Below, in pieces: positions 5,129 through 7,539 of a stretch of DNA of 7,539 bases. The translations under genes and the position numbers were made by a program. Under the pieces are notes generated by a model that worked only from the letters and a program-made list of their open reading frames with translations, was not told the DNA's origin and ran no database searches. Every line of letters starts with the position of its first letter. Within the stretch, counting starts at the first letter, position 1. The stretch is from JACOYH01 sp964469735 (GTDB taxonomy: Bacteria > Patescibacteriota > Minisyncoccia > Minisyncoccales > MHMH01): positions 1 through 7,539 of the forward strand of contig CAYXYS010000027.1 of NCBI GenBank assembly GCA_964469735.1, in the 5' to 3' direction.

Positions 5129-5806
5129 TTAACCCTTTAATTTTCTGTATAGGTCACGCAAAACGTCGGTAGCGATTTCCTTTCCTCCCAGACCGAAAGC
5201 CAAGCCGGCCGAAATTACAATCACAGCAACCAATCCGGCAAATAGAGTGTTGATTAGGGTTGGAGCAACTCCCAGCTGTATCAGTATGGCAAGTATGGCG
5301 AAAATCCAAATTGACCATCTGACAATAATGCCGACAATGTGCCCATACCCTACCCTAATAGACTCTACCGTCGCCCTAACGATTTTCTCCAAAAGGTCGG
5401 CAATAATGACGGCTGCCACGAAAATAAGGGCTGCCACCACTACGTTGGGCAGGTAGGCCAACACTGCTGCCAGGAATCCGGCGAATTCGGTCAATCCCAA
5501 AATCTCGATAGCTGCCAGCAAGAAGACGATAACCAATACCCACTTAATAAGAGCCCCTATGAAATCAGCGGCGTCAACTTTAAACTCCGCCTTTTCCAGG
5601 GCCTCTTTCCAAGCTCCCCTCTCGAAAATGCGGTTGAATTTCAGTCTCTTTAAAATTTCGGAAACCAATTTTCCTATTCCTACAGAGATAAACCAACCAA
5701 TCGCAAAGACGATTATCGCACCGATTAAGGCAGGAATGAAACTTAAGAATCCCTGCCAGAGGTTTTGCAAAGCTTCAATTGTGACTGAAGCCCAATCTGC
5801 AACCAT
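5129..5806 (-). CDS. Five-helix membrane protein resembling the MscS channel pore module, without the MscS cytoplasmic domain
   Basis: This 225-aa protein has about five predicted transmembrane helices (near 18-44, 84-104, 115-140, 156-178 and 186-208). Amphipathic segments NLWQGFLSFIPALIGAIIVF and AVLAYLPNVVVAALIFVAAV match the conserved TM-helix repeat (PF05552-type) of MscS relatives. The last helix ends in SAGLAFGLGGKEIA, the glycine/alanine-rich pore-helix signature of MscS. The chain stops 16 residues later (ATDVLRDLYRKLKG), so the beta domain and cytoplasmic cage of true MscS are absent. That length is usual for TM-helix-repeat proteins rather than a sign of truncation. A role in membrane tension or ion permeation is possible but unproven. 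ATG 5806 is the first start after an in-frame stop; no Shine-Dalgarno is next to it. Confidence 0.85.
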   Translation of the reverse strand: MVADWASVTIEALQNLWQGFLSFIPALIGAIIVFAIGWFISVGIGKLVSEILKRLKFNRIFERGAWKEALEKAEFKVDAADFIGALIKWVLVIVFLLAAIEILGLTEFAGFLAAVLAYLPNVVVAALIFVAAVIIADLLEKIVRATVESIRVGYGHIVGIIVRWSIWIFAILAILIQLGVAPTLINTLFAGLVAVIVISAGLAFGLGGKEIATDVLRDLYRKLKG

Positions 5807-5854
5807 GATAAGGTTATTTTTTATTATTAATTATCGACCTTTACAGATTCATTC

Positions 5855-5863
5855 ATTATATCA
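5855..5863 (-). promoter_or_regulatory. Extended -10 promoter of the MscS-like gene
   Basis: TGATATAAT reads on the minus strand from 5863 to 5855, the same 9-mer as at 4614-4606. Start point near 5848 would give a leader of about 42 nt. In the leader, AAGGT and ACCTT are complementary and could pair. The -35 position falls on the T tract of the upstream terminator. Confidence 0.6.
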
Positions 5864-5877
5864 AGTCAAGACCAAAC

Positions 5878-5917
5878 AAAAAACCCTTGCCTGTGGAAAA
5901 CTTTTTCCTGCAGCAAG
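5878..5917 (-). terminator. Intrinsic terminator of the MATE gene
   Basis: On the minus strand CTTGC (5917-5913) and GCAAG (5890-5886) close a stem that also contains GGAAA/TTTCC. GG and then TTTTTT (to 5878) follow. It begins 7 bp after the MATE stop codon. Confidence 0.8.
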
Positions 5918-5923
5918 AGCAGC

Positions 5924-7336
5924 CTAATTGATTCCTTCTTCAATAATCGCCTCTTCGGTTATTTTTTCTTCAATTTTAACCTCCTCGGTTATTTTCTTGT
6001 TCTTCCAGCTTCCCTTAAGGAACCAAATTATGGCAATAACGGTAGCGGTAATGTCGGCAATCGGAAAGGCTATCCATATCCCCGTTTCCGCCAAAGAGGT
6101 TCGCTGGGAAAGAAAATAAGCTAAGGGTAAAAGCAAAACCCACGATGAAACCAGAGTCAGTACCATAGATGTGATGGTGTTTCCCGCTCCCCGAAAAACT
6201 CCGTTAATTACTTGGCGCACCGCGATAAATCCGAAAGCAAAAGACATCAGCTTTAAAAATTGAACGCTCTTGCCTATTGTTTGCGGCTCGCCTGGAACGA
6301 AAAATCCAGCCAAATGTTCGGCGAAAAAAAACATTAAAATTCCCACTAAGCTCAATGCGGCAAATCCGACTGCAGCGCTGATTTTTACTATTTTCTCTGC
6401 CCTGTACATTTTCCCAGCCCCGATATTTTGGCCGATAAGAGTTGAGGTGGCCATTGATAACCCGATAGCCGGAACAATCACCACTCCCATTATCCTGGTT
6501 CCGATCCCATAGGCCGCTGTTACGACTGTGCCAAAAGCAACTACTAAAAACATCATAATTATCATCAGTATCGATCTGGATGACTGTTCTATGGAGGCAG
6601 GCAGGCCCAACTTGAACATTTTCTTGATTAGAGGAAAATCCGGCTTTAATTCGTTCCAGCGAATTCGGATTTCTCCTTTTTTTCTAAAGAGCAGATAAAT
6701 TCCGATAACAGCCGAGAGTGCTTGGGTGGAAATGCTCGACAAAGCAGCGCCTGAAACTCCCATTGCCGGGAAAGAACCCCAGCCGAAAATAAACAAGGGA
6801 TCGAGAATCAGATTCAAAAGAACCGTTCCCAGAACGATAAACATTGGAATATTGACTTTGCCGACTCCCCTCATGAGCGACTGGAACATTATATAGACGA
6901 AAAGGAAAGTAATGCCGATAAGGGAAATCTTAAAATAAGAAACTGCGTCATTATAAACATCCGGCTCAGCGCCCATCATCTCAATTAAATGAGGCGCAAA
7001 GAAATAGCCAATTACAGAAAGAACCACGGCTATTGCCAATACAAATAAAAGCGTTTGAGTGGCGATATGATTTACCGCCCCTTGATCGCCCTTGCCTTTG
7101 TATTGAGCCACTAGAATCGATCCGGCCATGGTCATTCCCCCTCCCCAAGCTATAAAGAAAAATATAACAGGAAAGCTTATGGAAACTGCAGCTACGGCAG
7201 AAGCTCCCAATCTGCCAACCCAAAAAGTATCCGTCAGCTGATAGGCGGTATGTAAAAAATTGGTGGCTATTATGGGGACCGACAAAGACAGTAAAGACTT
7301 TAGAACGGACCCCTCTGTAAGATTATTTTTAATCAT
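5924..7336 (-). CDS. MATE-family multidrug/cation antiporter with acidic C-terminal tail
   Basis: The protein has 470 aa, the usual MATE length, with about 12 transmembrane helices in two homologous halves. The family pattern is clear: QLTDTFWVGRLGASAVAAVS in the first helix, with Asp36 at the conserved acidic position; LMRGVGKVNIPM; GLPASIEQ at the start of the second half; LIGQNIGAGKMYRAEK; and FRGAGNT. These proteins export drugs or metabolites in exchange for Na+ or H+; the substrate cannot be read from sequence. The last 27 residues form a charged tail with a 10-residue repeat (KITEEVKIEE, KITEEAIIEE) encoded by a 30-bp near-repeat. ATG 7336 has no Shine-Dalgarno. It follows tRNA-Ala on the same strand and is closed by its own terminator. 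Confidence 0.92.
   Translation of the reverse strand: MIKNNLTEGSVLKSLLSLSVPIIATNFLHTAYQLTDTFWVGRLGASAVAAVSISFPVIFFFIAWGGGMTMAGSILVAQYKGKGDQGAVNHIATQTLLFVLAIAVVLSVIGYFFAPHLIEMMGAEPDVYNDAVSYFKISLIGITFLFVYIMFQSLMRGVGKVNIPMFIVLGTVLLNLILDPLFIFGWGSFPAMGVSGAALSSISTQALSAVIGIYLLFRKKGEIRIRWNELKPDFPLIKKMFKLGLPASIEQSSRSILMIIMMFLVVAFGTVVTAAYGIGTRIMGVVIVPAIGLSMATSTLIGQNIGAGKMYRAEKIVKISAAVGFAALSLVGILMFFFAEHLAGFFVPGEPQTIGKSVQFLKLMSFAFGFIAVRQVINGVFRGAGNTITSMVLTLVSSWVLLLPLAYFLSQRTSLAETGIWIAFPIADITATVIAIIWFLKGSWKNKKITEEVKIEEKITEEAIIEEGIN
5950..6009 (-). repeat. 30-bp tandem near-repeat encoding the MATE acidic tail
   Basis: CCTCTTCGGTTATTTT at 5950-5965 recurs with one mismatch at 5980-5995, a period of 30 bp and in frame. 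It produces the 10-residue protein repeat at the C-terminus. It looks like local expansion after the last helix. Confidence 0.6.
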
Positions 7337-7351
7337 ATTCGGACAAGCTAA

Positions 7352-7372
7352 GACCGCGTTGTTGACGCGGCC
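7352..7372 (-). terminator. Hairpin between tRNA-Ala and the MATE gene, weak terminator or processing site
   Basis: GACCGCGT (7352-7359) and ACGCGGCC (7365-7372) form a stem. In the minus-strand transcript it pairs throughout with one G-U. The tail there (TAGCTTG) is T-poor, so termination may be partial. The plus strand has TTTTT after it (7376-7380), but no gene lies on that strand. The hairpin begins 13 bp after the 3' end of tRNA-Ala. Confidence 0.45.
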
Positions 7373-7385
7373 TAATTTTTGAGTG

Positions 7386-7459
7386 TGGACCCGGCCGGCC
7401 TCGAACCGGCAACCTCCTCATTGCAAATGAGGTGCTCCAGCCAATTGAGCTACGGGCCC
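7386..7459 (-). tRNA. tRNA-Ala(UGC)
   Basis: This is a complete 74-nt cloverleaf. Acceptor GGGCCCG/CGGGTCC contains the G3-U70 alanine identity pair. The D arm is GCTC-AATTGGCTG-GAGC and the anticodon arm CCTCA-TTTGCAA-TGAGG with anticodon TGC. The variable region is AGGTT, the T arm GCCGG-TTCGAGG-CCGGC, and the discriminator A. CCA is not encoded. It begins 6 bp after the stop codon of the protein gene at the right edge, so it is probably cotranscribed with it. Confidence 0.95.
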
Positions 7460-7465
7460 CTCCTG

Positions 7466-7539
7466 CTACCTTTGCTCTTCTTTAGGAGCTTCTTCGGGTT
7501 TCTGTTCTGCGGGAGCTTCTTCCTTCTTTTCTTCCGCCT
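7466..7539 (-). CDS. C-terminal end of an acidic low-complexity protein (partial)
   Basis: The last 23 codons before TAG (7468-7466) read AEEKKEEAPAEQ then KPEEAPKEEQR; the gene continues past the right edge. The Glu/Lys/Pro/Ala composition, with EEAP repeated, is typical of disordered tails. Several ribosomal proteins and chaperones of these bacteria end this way, so the product cannot be named. Support comes from the uninterrupted biased reading frame and its position just ahead of tRNA-Ala on the same strand. No conserved domain is in view. Confidence 0.6.
   Translation of the reverse strand, partial: AEEKKEEAPAEQKPEEAPKEEQR

Noticed and set aside
5892..5900. DnaA-box-like TGTGGAAAA in the minus orientation
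   Set aside because: It is isolated and forms part of the MATE terminator stem, so it is better explained as hairpin sequence.

Overview
The window looks like a chromosomal segment of a small-genome Candidate Phyla Radiation bacterium (Patescibacteria, probably a Parcubacteria-type lineage). This rests on the gene families: a DUF4015 putative glycoside hydrolase, a membrane-anchored Clp-like AAA+ ATPase, and proteins with Glu/Lys-rich tails. Poor Shine-Dalgarno signals and compact gene spacing agree with it. No rRNA or marker protein settles the taxon. Every gene I can support lies on the minus strand, so the transcription order runs from right to left.

From the right edge leftwards: the C-terminus of an acidic, low-complexity protein (7466-7539), tRNA-Ala(UGC), and a MATE-family exporter ending in an intrinsic terminator. 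Next comes a five-helix protein resembling the membrane part of an MscS channel, with its own extended -10 promoter. A structured 530-bp intergenic region follows (4599-5128). It holds a small inverted-repeat element with target duplication, a strong hairpin, a truncated tRNA remnant, and the most unusual locus here: a tRNA-Val(CAC) gene lying entirely inside an insertion in the anticodon loop of a tRNA-Val(UAC) gene. A terminator closes the tRNA unit and abuts the promoter of the next operon.

That operon (4598 to 456) is tightly coupled: a 126-aa membrane protein overlaps by 23 bp a membrane-anchored ClpB/ClpC-like ATPase, whose stop lies 2 bp before a signal-anchored DUF4015 protein. The ATPase has a degenerate first AAA+ domain (Walker A Lys to Arg, no arginine fingers, no pore-loop Tyr). 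Its second domain keeps the catalytic residues but has lost the GYVGY pore loop. It is therefore probably not a conventional threading unfoldase, and the three proteins probably act together at the membrane.

The left 455 bp carry no gene. They hold an AT-rich stretch and direct, partly helically phased DnaA-box-like nonamers including a perfect TTATCCACA, so this is a candidate replication origin. A second copy of the inverted-repeat element (4-bp target duplication TCAA) sits between the two box clusters. The short repeats at 205-289, 4849-4861 and 4981-5109 appear to be one MITE-like family.
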